Of a DNA stretch of 32,393 nt, positions 23,336 through 31,240 are shown in pieces; position 1 is the first letter of the stretch; each line of letters begins with the position of its first letter. The notes beneath the pieces were generated by a model that searched no databases, was not told the DNA's origin, and was given only the letters and a program-made list of their open reading frames with translations. The position numbers and the translations under genes were made by a program. The DNA is from Bacillus pseudomycoides (GTDB lineage: Bacteria > Bacillota > Bacilli > Bacillales > Bacillaceae_G). Location: assembly GCF_002582035.1 (NCBI RefSeq), contig NZ_NUQE01000027.1, positions 1 through 32,393 on the forward strand, written 5' to 3'.

Positions 23336-25024
23336 ATGGATGTGCATTACAAGCCAAGTGATTGGCAAGAAATGGAGAAAGGAATCAACGAACTCACAAA
23401 AGAGGCACTAATGGAATTAAAACATGCCAATGACCTTCTAGAAAAGATAGAGACAAAAATACATTCTCTAGACTCCGACCGAAGTATTCACTTTCAACAC
23501 ACGAGTCAGCAAGGAAAAATCAATCGATTGCTTGACGACTATATCACACTAGGAAACTACTGTACAAAAGCAGGGGAAGCTGTATCGAGACATATCGATG
23601 AACCTTTTCATAAGGACATGGACAAATTTGCGGGAAAAATGAGAGACCTATCGATTCGAAACTACTCTACGAAAAATCGAATTGGTTCTACTACTACGAC
23701 AACTATGCCAAACGCACATGGTTATGGCATGCCACAAACGATTACAACGAAAAAAGATAAAATAACAGTGGACGATATTTTCAAAGACTCTGTAGCATTT
23801 GATAAAGTCCTCCACACACAGTATCAAGAAATAAAAAAACAAAATCCAGATGCGAAGCTAGATTACGCCGAATACCGAAAGCTTGTCCCATCCATGCGTG
23901 GATTCGAGTACAAAACGAGAGAAGACGAACAAAAAAAGCTGGAGACGTGGCGTGATCTTGCAATAGGAGCCGGACTTATCATTTTAACCATTGCTTGCCC
24001 GCCAGCCGGACTAACAGCCTCAGCACTATATGGAGGCTTACAAATCAAGAGTGCATACGACGGAAAAGACTGGGGAACCGGCAGAAAGTTAAGCGATGCA
24101 GAACGAGCAGAGAACGGAATATTCGGAGCGCTCGATGCCATCCCAGTTCTTGGAACAGCAGCAAAAGGATTCAAAGGAATCGGCAGTGCTGCATCCCTGG
24201 CAAAACTATCAAAAATGCAAGATGCAGGCAAAGTATTTAACCCAAATACAGGGAAAAATGTGGTACAATCGTTGCATAATAGTAAGAATATTATGCTTGA
24301 CCGTATGAAACTAGGAAGCCTAAAAGTAGAAAAATACGGAAATGACAAGATGTATCAGCTTGGCGGAAAAATGGCCGAGGGTGTGGATAATGTATTAGCT
24401 TCCTTCAAGAGCTACGAAACAGCTGGAAACGGTACATTGGCAGCGAAGCAAGCTGGTGGACCAGGAAAAGTTACCGAATGGGTTAATAAGCATCATACAG
24501 AGAGTAGTAAGATTATAGATGATAAGATAAAGAATGTAGAGGGTTCTCTTGCTAAGGGCACGGGTGATGATAGCACTTATCGACATCTTAATGATTATGA
24601 AAGTAATACTTATTTTACTAGAAGTGTAGAGTATAATGCAGGTAAAGAAGGAACAGGCTTTACTTATAAAGTCTATCAAAGAGGAGATATTGATTGGAAT
24701 ATGGTTCGAACAAAGGGAGCGAAAAAAGGACGTGGATTAACAAATGCAGAGGCCGCTTCCAAGTATGGTCTAGCTCCTATCCTTGATGATGCGGGTAGTG
24801 TTGCAACGTTACATCATTCGCAACAAAAAGGAGTGGGTCCATTGTTTGAAGCATCGACCAGATATCATAATATTAGTAATGCCAAAAGGCCACCATTGCA
24901 TCCGTATAAAGGAAAGTTAAATCCATTTTATCCTATGGATGAGCCAACAAGAAAAGCATTCCAAAAAGTAGATTCTATAAATTATTGGAAAACTAGAGGG
25001 AATGAAGCTTTAGGAGGGAATTGA
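23336..25024 (+). CDS. LXG-type polymorphic toxin with C-terminal LHH nuclease domain
   Basis: This 562-residue protein has three parts. Residues 1-150 form a helical LXG-like export domain (DWQEMEKGINELTKEALMEL). Residues 205-290 hold a hydrophobic stretch and a pre-toxin TG-like segment (GALDAIPVLGTAAKGFKGIG). Residues 340-410 form a linker repeated elsewhere in the locus. The C-terminus has LHH at 492-494 in ATLHHSQQKGVGPLFEASTRYHN, with a later NPFYPMDEPTRKAF block, typical of the LHH family of HNH/Endo VII nucleases. The last ~100 residues are thus a DNase toxin delivered to competitors. The start follows AAAGGGGGATG. The immunity gene starts 1 bp after the stop. Confidence 0.9.
   Translation: MDVHYKPSDWQEMEKGINELTKEALMELKHANDLLEKIETKIHSLDSDRSIHFQHTSQQGKINRLLDDYITLGNYCTKAGEAVSRHIDEPFHKDMDKFAGKMRDLSIRNYSTKNRIGSTTTTTMPNAHGYGMPQTITTKKDKITVDDIFKDSVAFDKVLHTQYQEIKKQNPDAKLDYAEYRKLVPSMRGFEYKTREDEQKKLETWRDLAIGAGLIILTIACPPAGLTASALYGGLQIKSAYDGKDWGTGRKLSDAERAENGIFGALDAIPVLGTAAKGFKGIGSAASLAKLSKMQDAGKVFNPNTGKNVVQSLHNSKNIMLDRMKLGSLKVEKYGNDKMYQLGGKMAEGVDNVLASFKSYETAGNGTLAAKQAGGPGKVTEWVNKHHTESSKIIDDKIKNVEGSLAKGTGDDSTYRHLNDYESNTYFTRSVEYNAGKEGTGFTYKVYQRGDIDWNMVRTKGAKKGRGLTNAEAASKYGLAPILDDAGSVATLHHSQQKGVGPLFEASTRYHNISNAKRPPLHPYKGKLNPFYPMDEPTRKAFQKVDSINYWKTRGNEALGGN
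24338..24565 (+). repeat. Pre-toxin linker repeat, copy 1 (inside the intact toxin)
   Basis: This segment, starting GGAAATGACAAGATGTATCA, encodes GNDKMYQLGGKMAEGVDNVL ... SLAKGTG. It recurs at 27788-28006 and 30912-31138 with few differences. It lies just upstream of the variable toxin domain and is the natural crossover point for exchanging toxin tips. Confidence 0.9.
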
Positions 25025-25025
25025 A

Positions 25026-25454
25026 ATGAATGTTTTGCCTGATAATTTAGAACAAGTTCTTGAAGAAGACATTTATAAACGTGAAGATAAGAATAAAGTG
25101 AAAGAGACATTAACTAACTTAGGTGTTGAAGTATCTGATACATTCAGAGAATTTTATTATCGGTATGCGGGGCCTTTTTGGGAAGAACACGTTCCTTATG
25201 AGTTGCTAGATGTTGTAGATGAAGAGAATAATATTGAATCATACACAATTATTGCTCGAAATGAGCATGGATTTCCTAAAAAATATTTAGTTTTAAGTGA
25301 AATGTCAGCAAATGCTATACTAGTACTTGATAGTGTAACTGATAAAGTTTATTCGGTTAATTTTGAAGGTGGAGATGAGCTACTTTTAAGCGGAGAGTTA
25401 GAGGAAACTTGGCCAACGTTTTATGAGTTTTTAAAAGAATATTTTAACTGTTAG
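25026..25454 (+). CDS. SMI1/KNR4 (SUKH) immunity protein for the LHH toxin
   Basis: This 142-residue protein begins 1 bp after the toxin stop, with GGAGGG inside the toxin's last codons. LGVEVSDTFREFYYRYAGPF near the N-terminus and the C-terminal WPTFYEFLKEYF are SUKH-superfamily features. SUKH proteins commonly neutralise nuclease toxins of the HNH class by direct binding in the cytoplasm. Adjacency makes it the cognate inhibitor of the LHH nuclease. Confidence 0.85.
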   Translation: MNVLPDNLEQVLEEDIYKREDKNKVKETLTNLGVEVSDTFREFYYRYAGPFWEEHVPYELLDVVDEENNIESYTIIARNEHGFPKKYLVLSEMSANAILVLDSVTDKVYSVNFEGGDELLLSGELEETWPTFYEFLKEYFNC

Positions 25455-25474
25455 ATAGAGACTAAGTTAATGTA

Positions 25475-25687
25475 ATGAGAAATTTAGAAAAATATATAAA
25501 AGAGTATTGGTATAAGGGACATTCGGATGAAGCATGGTATGATGCACATGAAAATAAACATGATATTTATAGTGGTTACTGGAGTTTTGAAAGCGGAGCA
25601 ATCGCAAAGATCTTAAAATTAGATGATTCAACTTTGAAAGATACCACATATTATCCATATGACATGGTACATTATCAAGAAAAATAA
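25475..25687 (+). pseudogene. C-terminal remnant of a DUF1911/PoNi-type immunity gene
   Basis: Seventy codons contain WYKGHSDEAWYDAHENKH and YSGYWSFESGAIAKILKLDD ending in YYPYDMVHY, the conserved C-terminal part of DUF1911 (PoNe immunity) proteins. The N-terminal helical part is missing and no ribosome binding site precedes the ATG. No PoNe toxin is present. It looks like a leftover from a replaced toxin-immunity pair. Confidence 0.7.
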
Positions 25688-25694
25688 ATGTAAG

Positions 25695-25730
25695 AATCCA
25701 CAGTAGAAGATTTTTTAACTGTGGATTTTC
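25695..25730 (+). terminator. Terminator after the DUF1911 remnant
   Basis: AATCCACAGT and ACTGTGGATT form a perfect 10-bp stem around a 13-nt loop, followed by TTC and further T-rich sequence. Each later cassette also starts after a terminator. Confidence 0.75.
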
Positions 25731-25765
25731 TTTATTTTTTAACCTTTAATTATATTACTAAGTAT

Positions 25766-25912
25766 TATATGAGAAAATTGATAGCTAGATTATCTAAAAC
25801 TAACAATTCTAAAGACAGAAAAATAAGAAAATAGGGAGATATATTATCTTGGCGGAGTAAGAGAGATAAACGCAGGGGTGTTCGAGCCAGGAGGATTAGC
25901 CAATAAATAAAA
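25766..25912 (+). pseudogene. Toxin cassette relic: header and last residues only
   Basis: In one frame 25770-25843 reads RKLIARLSKTNNSKDRK.., matching the header RKLIA.LFK.G.LKDR ahead of the linker repeats at 27788 and 30912. In another frame, 25851-25912 reads GGVREINAGVFEPGGLANK-stop, which looks like a toxin C-terminus. The linker and toxin body between them are gone. The DUF6985-like immunity gene starts 12 bp later. Confidence 0.55.
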
Positions 25913-25924
25913 AGGAGCATTAAA

Positions 25925-26392
25925 ATGACAATAAATGATGTGGTTTTCGGTAAACTTGAATATGATTATGTTTGGTCTAAGGATACTACCATTAATTTTT
26001 TTGGAAATAAAGTTGAAATAGCATTAATGGTAGATGGTGAAGAAGATGGTAAATTTGATAAAGAACAATATGAAGCATATAATTCATTAATGCAAAATTG
26101 GAAGCAACTACAGCAAAGTTTTTTGCAACCAATATTAGACTATTACAAACAAGAGCGACATGAACTAGGTTATGATATTGAAGTAAATGAAAATTATCCA
26201 TTAGTTGAAACAACTGATCAAATACTAGAAATGATAAGTTTAGATGGAATTGTTGTTCCGTATGCGGGTATTTTTGAAGGTCGAGATATCGGAATTACAT
26301 TTAATTGTACATGGGATATAGAAAATGGACTAGGGCTTCGTCTATTAAATGAACAAGTAACTGAGGTAGGTTACCAGGATGTTGCGATTTGA
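25925..26392 (+). CDS. Immunity protein, DUF6985/DUF2004-like
   Basis: This is a 155-residue acidic protein with AAAAAGGAGC upstream. The N-terminus is VFGKLEYDYVWSKDTTINFFG, and the C-terminus is NCTWDIENGLGLRLLNEQVT, a pattern I associate with DUF6985 (formerly part of DUF2004) immunity-type proteins. It follows the toxin-tail relic, so its cognate toxin appears to have been lost. After its TGA the same frame continues for 25 codons (WNLLADIDRERLMKYEIDKG) to a second stop. Confidence 0.65.
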   Translation: MTINDVVFGKLEYDYVWSKDTTINFFGNKVEIALMVDGEEDGKFDKEQYEAYNSLMQNWKQLQQSFLQPILDYYKQERHELGYDIEVNENYPLVETTDQILEMISLDGIVVPYAGIFEGRDIGITFNCTWDIENGLGLRLLNEQVTEVGYQDVAI

Positions 26393-26472
26393 AGATGGAA
26401 TTTACTAGCAGATATTGACAGAGAAAGATTAATGAAATATGAAATTGATAAAGGTGAATTTAAAGAAAAATA
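26393..26472 (+). pseudogene. Short protein-like fragment after the DUF6985-like gene
   Basis: In frame with the preceding stop, the sequence reads RWNLLADIDRERLMKYEIDK and then GEFKEK-stop. It looks like a genuine protein C-terminus without its body. It is either another immunity remnant or the former C-terminus of the upstream gene, cut off by a nonsense change. Confidence 0.4.
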
Positions 26473-26587
26473 AGGAAATATATATTGTGCAAGAATCTAA
26501 GAGATGTTTTTAAAGGTAAAAGTAACTGACAAATACGCTTGATACATTTAGAAGGCCTATTCCAACTTGAATGATGAGGAGGACACA

Positions 26588-27058
26588 ATGAATTTTAAAG
26601 AGCAAATTTCCATTCTATATAAAATGCGTTTTCTAGAGAATGAGGGTGACAATATTGAGGTGTTTGAAAATATTCTCAATGAATTATCACATCAAGGGAC
26701 GAATGATATAATTCCTGATCTTTGTACGATTTTTGAGGATGATATTGCTGAACCATCAGCTGGCGATTACCTTATCGAAACGATTTTCTATATTGCTAAA
26801 CGTAATGGTGTAGAGGAAGCACTTCATAATGTAGCTATAGGGATTCCTAAAATGTTACCTCATGCGGAGTTCTGGACAGAAAGAATTCATCGGACACTTT
26901 TAAATTCAAAGGATTTAGTAGTGCCGTATATTAAGGTGTTAGAAAATGTAGATAACTCAACGAAACAAATTATCAAAGGAATTCTTCTTGTGATAAAAGA
27001 GGAAGATCCAGATTTATATTTGGAAAAAATTAATTTGATTTTAGAGAAATTGAGTTAA
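26588..27058 (+). CDS. Immunity protein, Imm30-like
   Basis: The product is 156 residues from the ATG at 26588 with GAGGAGG directly upstream. It is helical and HEAT-like: LNELSHQGTNDIIPDLCTIF, YLIETIFYIAKRNGVEEALH and VLENVDNSTKQIIKGILLVI. I recognise the pattern of Imm30-type immunity proteins, though this call is from memory. No toxin gene sits immediately upstream, so it is an orphan antidote that could protect against toxins of related strains. Confidence 0.65.
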   Translation: MNFKEQISILYKMRFLENEGDNIEVFENILNELSHQGTNDIIPDLCTIFEDDIAEPSAGDYLIETIFYIAKRNGVEEALHNVAIGIPKMLPHAEFWTERIHRTLLNSKDLVVPYIKVLENVDNSTKQIIKGILLVIKEEDPDLYLEKINLILEKLS

Positions 27059-27124
27059 AATAAGGAGCAGCTTGAAGACATAATAGAAGTTAAAAATAAT
27101 TATGTGAGATAATGGGTGATATAG

Positions 27125-27613
27125 ATGAGTAAGGTACAATGGAGATCACCAGATGAACTTATTATACGAGAAGATGTAAAGAATGTTGAACAGGAATTAG
27201 GTATTAAATTTCCTTTAGATTATATAGAATGTGTGATGAAGAATAATGGAGCGCATGTTAGTCCAGAGGTGTTTGAAGTTGAAGGGAAAAGAAGGGTTTT
27301 TGGAACATTACTAACTTACGATATGGATGATGATGAAAATATTATAGAAGTATTTAATGATTACAAGGATACACTCCCGGCAGAATTAGTTCCTTTTGCT
27401 TTTGACCCAGCAGGGAATTTAATATGTTTTGACTATAAAAATAACAAAAATAACCCTGTTGTGGTATTTTGGGAACATGAAAATGTTGGTGAAAAAGAAA
27501 TGTTGATGCGAGAAGAAGGATTAACAGAAGAACAAGTGGAAGAACGTGCAAGAGAAAATGTATTTTATGTGGCAAGTACTTTCACTGAGTTTTTAAACAA
27601 ATTACATGATTAA
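27125..27613 (+). CDS. SUKH (SMI1/KNR4) immunity protein, paralogue 1
   Basis: This is a 162-residue protein with VEQELGIKFPLDYIECVMKN, typical SMI1/KNR4 opening, then VFEVEGKRRVFGTLL and PFAFDPAGNLICFDY with a following VVFWEHE. It has the same length and plan as the protein at 30249-30737 and the two share an identical C-terminus (ARENVFYVASTFTEFLNKLH). That other copy follows a WHH nuclease pseudogene, so this one is likely also a WHH-nuclease antidote, here without any toxin. GGTGATATAG precedes the start, a weak binding site. Confidence 0.82.
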   Translation: MSKVQWRSPDELIIREDVKNVEQELGIKFPLDYIECVMKNNGAHVSPEVFEVEGKRRVFGTLLTYDMDDDENIIEVFNDYKDTLPAELVPFAFDPAGNLICFDYKNNKNNPVVVFWEHENVGEKEMLMREEGLTEEQVEERARENVFYVASTFTEFLNKLHD

Positions 27614-28006
27614 TAGATATTTAAAATAAAAGGGGTGTTCCATAAGTTGGTTTCGTTTGCTTATGGAACACCCCTTTTTGTTTTAGAAGAAAATGATTTA
27701 TTTAACCGACATTTTAAATAAAAGATTCATATAAGAAAGCTAATAGCTAATTTATTTAAAACTGGTCGGCTTAAAGATAGGAAATCTGGAAATGACAAGA
27801 TGTATCAGCTTGGCGAAAAAATGGCCAAGGGTGTGGATAATGTATTAGCTACCTTCAAGAGCTATGAACCAGCTGGAAACGGTACATTGGTAGCGAAGCA
27901 AGCTGGTGGACCAGGAAAAGTTACCGAATGGGTCAATAAGCATCATACAGAGAGCAGTAAGGTTATAGATGATAAGATAAAGAATGTAGAAGGTTCGCTT
28001 GCTGAG
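27549..28006 (+). repeat. Direct repeat, unit 1: immunity 3' end, terminator, header, linker
   Basis: This span of about 460 bp matches 30673-31138 in order and largely in sequence. The first 70 bp (from GCAAGAGAAAATGTATTTTA) are nearly identical. It includes the header RKLIANLFKTGRLKDR and linker copy 2 (27788-28006). It is substrate for homologous recombination within the locus. Confidence 0.85.
27628..27680 (+). terminator. Terminator after SUKH paralogue 1
   Basis: AAAAGGGGTGTTCCATAAG and CTTATGGAACACCCCTTTTT form a 19-bp stem with a 13-nt loop and a T run. A partly decayed homologue follows SUKH paralogue 2 at about 30751-30805. Confidence 0.9.
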
Positions 28007-28114
28007 AGAATTCTTAATAATTTAGGATTAAATGAAGAAAGTGCAGCATGGTTTTCTAACGCTGTAAAAAATGAAAAGATTCAACAAAGCGAGTGGACAA
28101 GGGAAATCATGTAG
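27741..28114 (+). pseudogene. Orphan toxin cassette, 5' part, frameshifted before the AHH domain
   Basis: The frame reads RKLIANLFKTGRLKDRKSGN-DKMYQLGEKMAKGVDNVL and then SLAERILNNLGLNEESAAWF before a stop at 28114. It matches residues ~330-405 of the intact toxin, so it is a tip cassette lacking the LXG export domain. The AHH nuclease follows in another frame, so a frame change separates linker and toxin. Confidence 0.7.
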
Positions 28115-28641
28115 ATCTTGATCAGATAAAATCTTTGAGAGAACAAGCGAGTCAACTAGCCGATGACTATGCAACTAAGATAAGAAGTGATGAAAAATGG
28201 ACACAATTAACCAAGGAACATGCAGCATCAGAGCAGCCTTCTACAATACTTGGTCATGAATTAGAAAATGCAGGTATACCAAGACCACCAAAGCATGAAG
28301 CACATCATATTACTCCTTATAACCAAGGGAGATTACGTAAGTACATAGAGAAATACGGTATAGATGGAAATTCAGCTGCTAATGGGGTATTCCTACCACA
28401 AAATTATTCGCCTAATTGGCCTGGGCAGGTTACGCATAGTGTATGGAATAACTTGGATGAAAAAGGGAAAATGATGTTTAGGCATGGTAAGGATTATATC
28501 CGATATTTAAGTGATAATTTAAAAGCAATTGATGAGTTACCTATAAGCAACCAACTTAAGCGCGAAGAAATATTGGGATTTTTAGAGGAAACTAGAAATG
28601 GTCTATTAACAGGAAAAATAGATTTTCTGTATAAAGATTAG
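28093..28641 (+). CDS. AHH-family nuclease toxin domain, orphan cassette
   Basis: This 182-codon frame opens at GTG (28093) without a clear ribosome binding site, overlapping the frameshifted linker. AHH at residues 70-72 in KHEAHHITPYNQGRLRKYIE, followed by NGVFLPQNY and THSVWNN, is diagnostic of the AHH branch of HNH/Endo VII nucleases. The catalytic domain appears intact. With no export domain it is not deliverable as it stands, but recombination through the linker repeat into the intact toxin gene would produce a full LXG-AHH toxin. A dedicated immunity gene follows after 14 bp. Confidence 0.8.
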   Translation: MDKGNHVDLDQIKSLREQASQLADDYATKIRSDEKWTQLTKEHAASEQPSTILGHELENAGIPRPPKHEAHHITPYNQGRLRKYIEKYGIDGNSAANGVFLPQNYSPNWPGQVTHSVWNNLDEKGKMMFRHGKDYIRYLSDNLKAIDELPISNQLKREEILGFLEETRNGLLTGKIDFLYKD

Positions 28642-28655
28642 GAGGGAGTAGTTTA

Positions 28656-29939
28656 ATGAAAATATGGCGAATTATTATTAATAGTTATAATTTTGACGAA
28701 TTAGAGTGTGGAAATGAAGATGGGCAAGAAATTTTTGATAATAATTTTAAAGGAATATCCATGATTGATACATGGAAGCCACTGCAAATGAAATTATCAA
28801 ATGAGGGGGAACCAACCGATTTATTAAGTGAAACGCCTCTTATTTTCACAAAGAAAGCGGTAGACATAGTGTTTGATTTAATGAAAGGGAAGGTTGAAAT
28901 TCTTCCGCTTGTTCATGAAATATATGAATGTTATGCAATAAATGTAATGAATGTATTAGAGTGTATTGATTATGAAAACGCAGAGCCTAATAATTTTGCT
29001 GGATTTAACAAATTTGCTTTTCTTTCAGCAAAAATCAAGGGGGAGCATATTTTTCGCGCATTAAATACAAAGCATAAATATGGGGATTTTCCAATTGTAT
29101 CGGTACAAACTTTCGTGTCAGACGAATTTAAAGAGAGGGTTATAGATAGTGAACTAAAGGGATTTGATTTTGAACTGGTGTGGACATCTGATGAGGAAAA
29201 TAACGAACAACTCATAGAAAACAACCCAACGATACGTCCGACATCGATAGAAGATTTTGAATCTCACATTCAGCAGTATTATGGTCCTATTACAAACCAT
29301 ATAGAAGCAAATACAAAGATGGTAACGGATATAGAACTGTATGATGTTGGACCTAATGAAATAGTAAATTATCATACATTAGTAACGTATCGAAATAGCT
29401 ATTTTCGTATGCCAGCACCATCAAGTGTAGATAGTGGCTATGCGGAACTTGTCATGCATCTGCCAAAGGATTGGGAAGTATCTACATCTACTTTAGAACA
29501 TCCAAAGTACGGCTGGCCATTACGTCTTTTACAAAACTTTGGTAAAGATGTTATGCGAAATGGATATTGGTTAGGACAGTGGCTTGTATTTCCGAATCAA
29601 TCGGAGGAAGATTTAAAACAGTCATATGTAGCTCAGCTAGGGGGAGCAGAATGGAATCCAAATGCCCCAATTCATCCTTATAGTGAAAGTACGGAGTTTT
29701 GTGGTGTTATGATTGTACCACCACTGCCACAATGTTCAGATGCTTTCAAAATGGAGTTCCGTGAAGATGGCAAAAGAATAGAAGGGGACTGGCCAATCTA
29801 TTTCCATACATTGCTACCATTATATAAAGAGGAAATTATTTGTTATTTTACTGAAGGACATGATGTATTATTACAAAAGCTAATGAAGAATGGCGTTGAA
29901 GCGGCATTTGACTTTAATCGAGAGAATACGTGTAAATAA
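28656..29939 (+). CDS. Fused immunity protein: Imm11/DUF1629-like plus SUFU domain
   Basis: This is a 427-residue protein with GGAGGGAG upstream. The N-terminal ~180 residues start KIWRIIINSYNFDELECGNE and include ISMIDTWKPLQMKL and LIFTKKAVDIVFDLM, an Imm11 (DUF1629)-like pattern. The C-terminal ~220 residues carry a suppressor-of-fused (SUFU) domain, with YHTLVTYRNSYFRMPAPSS, ELVMHLPKDWEV and WPLRLLQNFGKDV. Both are known immunity domains, so the protein may neutralise two toxins, one being the adjacent AHH nuclease. The family calls are from memory, with SUFU the more secure. Confidence 0.78.
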   Translation: MKIWRIIINSYNFDELECGNEDGQEIFDNNFKGISMIDTWKPLQMKLSNEGEPTDLLSETPLIFTKKAVDIVFDLMKGKVEILPLVHEIYECYAINVMNVLECIDYENAEPNNFAGFNKFAFLSAKIKGEHIFRALNTKHKYGDFPIVSVQTFVSDEFKERVIDSELKGFDFELVWTSDEENNEQLIENNPTIRPTSIEDFESHIQQYYGPITNHIEANTKMVTDIELYDVGPNEIVNYHTLVTYRNSYFRMPAPSSVDSGYAELVMHLPKDWEVSTSTLEHPKYGWPLRLLQNFGKDVMRNGYWLGQWLVFPNQSEEDLKQSYVAQLGGAEWNPNAPIHPYSESTEFCGVMIVPPLPQCSDAFKMEFREDGKRIEGDWPIYFHTLLPLYKEEIICYFTEGHDVLLQKLMKNGVEAAFDFNRENTCK

Positions 29940-29950
29940 GATTTGAAAGG

Positions 29951-29992
29951 AACACCTAAACGATTTAAATTGTTTAGGTGTTTTATTTTTAT
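29951..29992 (+). terminator. Terminator after the Imm11-SUFU gene
   Basis: AACACCTAAAC and GTTTAGGTGTT form a perfect 11-bp stem around a 10-nt loop, followed by a T-rich run (TTATTTTT). Confidence 0.9.
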
Positions 29993-30044
29993 AGATTAGA
30001 AATTAGGTCATAGGAAAAACATGAGTACCGTCAATATTTTTGTG

Positions 30045-30252
30045 TAAAAAGGTTGAATTAGTGGAATCGGTTTTATCAAAAGAAATATTCAACCCATTAT
30101 AACTGGAGAAAATTTTTGATGGTCAACCAAGAATCGATGGGTTAACTTGGCATCATCATCAAGTATCTGGGAAAATGTAGTTAGTAATATCTGATATTCA
30201 TGGTGTAAATCATCTAGGTGGAAATAAACTTTGGGGAGGCGGAATCAGATGA
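30045..30252 (+). pseudogene. WHH nuclease toxin pseudogene
   Basis: From 30103 the frame reads LEKIFDGQPRIDGLTWHHHQ-VSGKM, stop, LVISDIHGVNHLGGNKLWGG. This is the conserved core of WHH-family HNH nucleases, with a TAG where CAG would give the usual MQLV. Another stop (TAA) lies upstream at about 30100. The toxin is inactivated. Its end still overlaps the next gene's start (ATGA), preserving the ancestral toxin-immunity coupling. Confidence 0.75.
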
Positions 30253-30737
30253 CAAATATTGTATGGAGAAAAAGCGATGAAAATATAGGTGAGGGTATAA
30301 TAAAACAGATTGCAAATCAACTTGGAGTACTATTTCCAGAAGATTATATAAAATGTGCACAGATAAATCATGGTGGTAGGGTGCGTCCTGATGTGTTTGA
30401 AGTCGACGGAGAAGAACGGGTGTTTGGTATACTGCTTTCATATGATGAGAATAGTGAAATCAATATATTAAAAGAATATCACTCGTATAAAGATACATTA
30501 CCAAAAGAACTAGTACCATTTGGAATCGATCCAGCAGGAAATTTAATCTGCTTTGATTATAAAAATCATGAAGAAGATCCGATTGTTGTCTTTTGGGAAC
30601 ATGAAGATGCATGGGAAAAAGAAGGACTGATGGAAAGTGAAGGGATTACAACAGAAGAAGCAGAGGAAGTAGCAAGAGAAAATGTATTTTATGTGGCAAG
30701 TACTTTCACTGAGTTTTTAAACAAATTACATGATTAA
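30249..30737 (+). CDS. SUKH (SMI1/KNR4) immunity protein, paralogue 2 (for the WHH nuclease)
   Basis: The product is 162 residues from the ATG at 30249; GGGGAGG lies 11 bases upstream, inside the last codons of the WHH pseudogene. It has IANQLGVLFPEDYIKCAQIN, VFEVDGEERVFGILL and PFGIDPAGNLICFDY, parallel to the paralogue at 27125-27613. The identical C-termini point to recent gene conversion or duplication. The toxin it follows is dead, so it now serves only against toxin from other cells. Confidence 0.85.
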   Translation: MTNIVWRKSDENIGEGIIKQIANQLGVLFPEDYIKCAQINHGGRVRPDVFEVDGEERVFGILLSYDENSEINILKEYHSYKDTLPKELVPFGIDPAGNLICFDYKNHEEDPIVVFWEHEDAWEKEGLMESEGITTEEAEEVARENVFYVASTFTEFLNKLHD

Positions 30738-31138
30738 TAGATAGTTAAAATAAAAGGACTGTCCCGTAAGTTGGTTTCACTTGCTTATGAGATAGCCCTT
30801 TTTGTTTTAGAAGAAAATTATTTGTTTAACCGATATTTTAAATAAAAGATTCATATAAGAAAGCTGATAGCTAGTTTATTTAAAATTGGTCAGCTTAAAG
30901 ATAGAAACTCCGGAAATGACAAGATGTATCAGCCTGGCAGAAAAATGGCCAAGGATGTGGATAATGTATTAGCTACCTTCAAGAGATATGGATCAGCTGG
31001 AAACGGTACATTGGTAGCGAAGCAAGCTGGGGGATCAAGAAGGGTTACCGAATGGGTCGATAAGCATCATACAGAGAGTAGTAAGGTTATAGATGATAAG
31101 ATAAAGAGTGTAGAGGATTCGCTTGCTAAGGGTACGGG
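30673..31138 (+). repeat. Direct repeat, unit 2: immunity 3' end, terminator, header, linker
   Basis: This is the counterpart of 27549-28006. The terminator stem is partly decayed (GGACTGTCCCGTAAG against CTTATGAGATAGCCC). The header reads RKLIASLFKIGQLKDR. Linker copy 3 runs from 30912 to 31138. Confidence 0.85.
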
Positions 31139-31220
31139 AGAAGGTAGTATTCATAATGTCGAAAAGGAATAGGGGATTACTGGAATAGATGATAAAATTA
31201 CAACTAGATTAGAAACCTAA
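30859..31220 (+). pseudogene. Toxin cassette relic with the catalytic domain deleted
   Basis: Header and linker (DKMYQPGRKMAKDVDNVLAT) run to AKGTGEGSIHNVEKE-stop at 31172. The following bases read GITGIDDKITTRLET-stop in the frame that resumes after the stop, resembling a toxin's last residues. No toxin domain lies between, so the body has been excised. The SUKH-4-like immunity gene follows after about 20 bp. Confidence 0.65.
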
Positions 31221-31240
31221 TAATTCAGGAAGGTGAGAAG

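Noticed and set aside
23863-24348. Long minus-strand open frame inside the toxin gene
   Set aside because: Antisense shadow of a well-supported coding region with no start signal or recognisable protein features.
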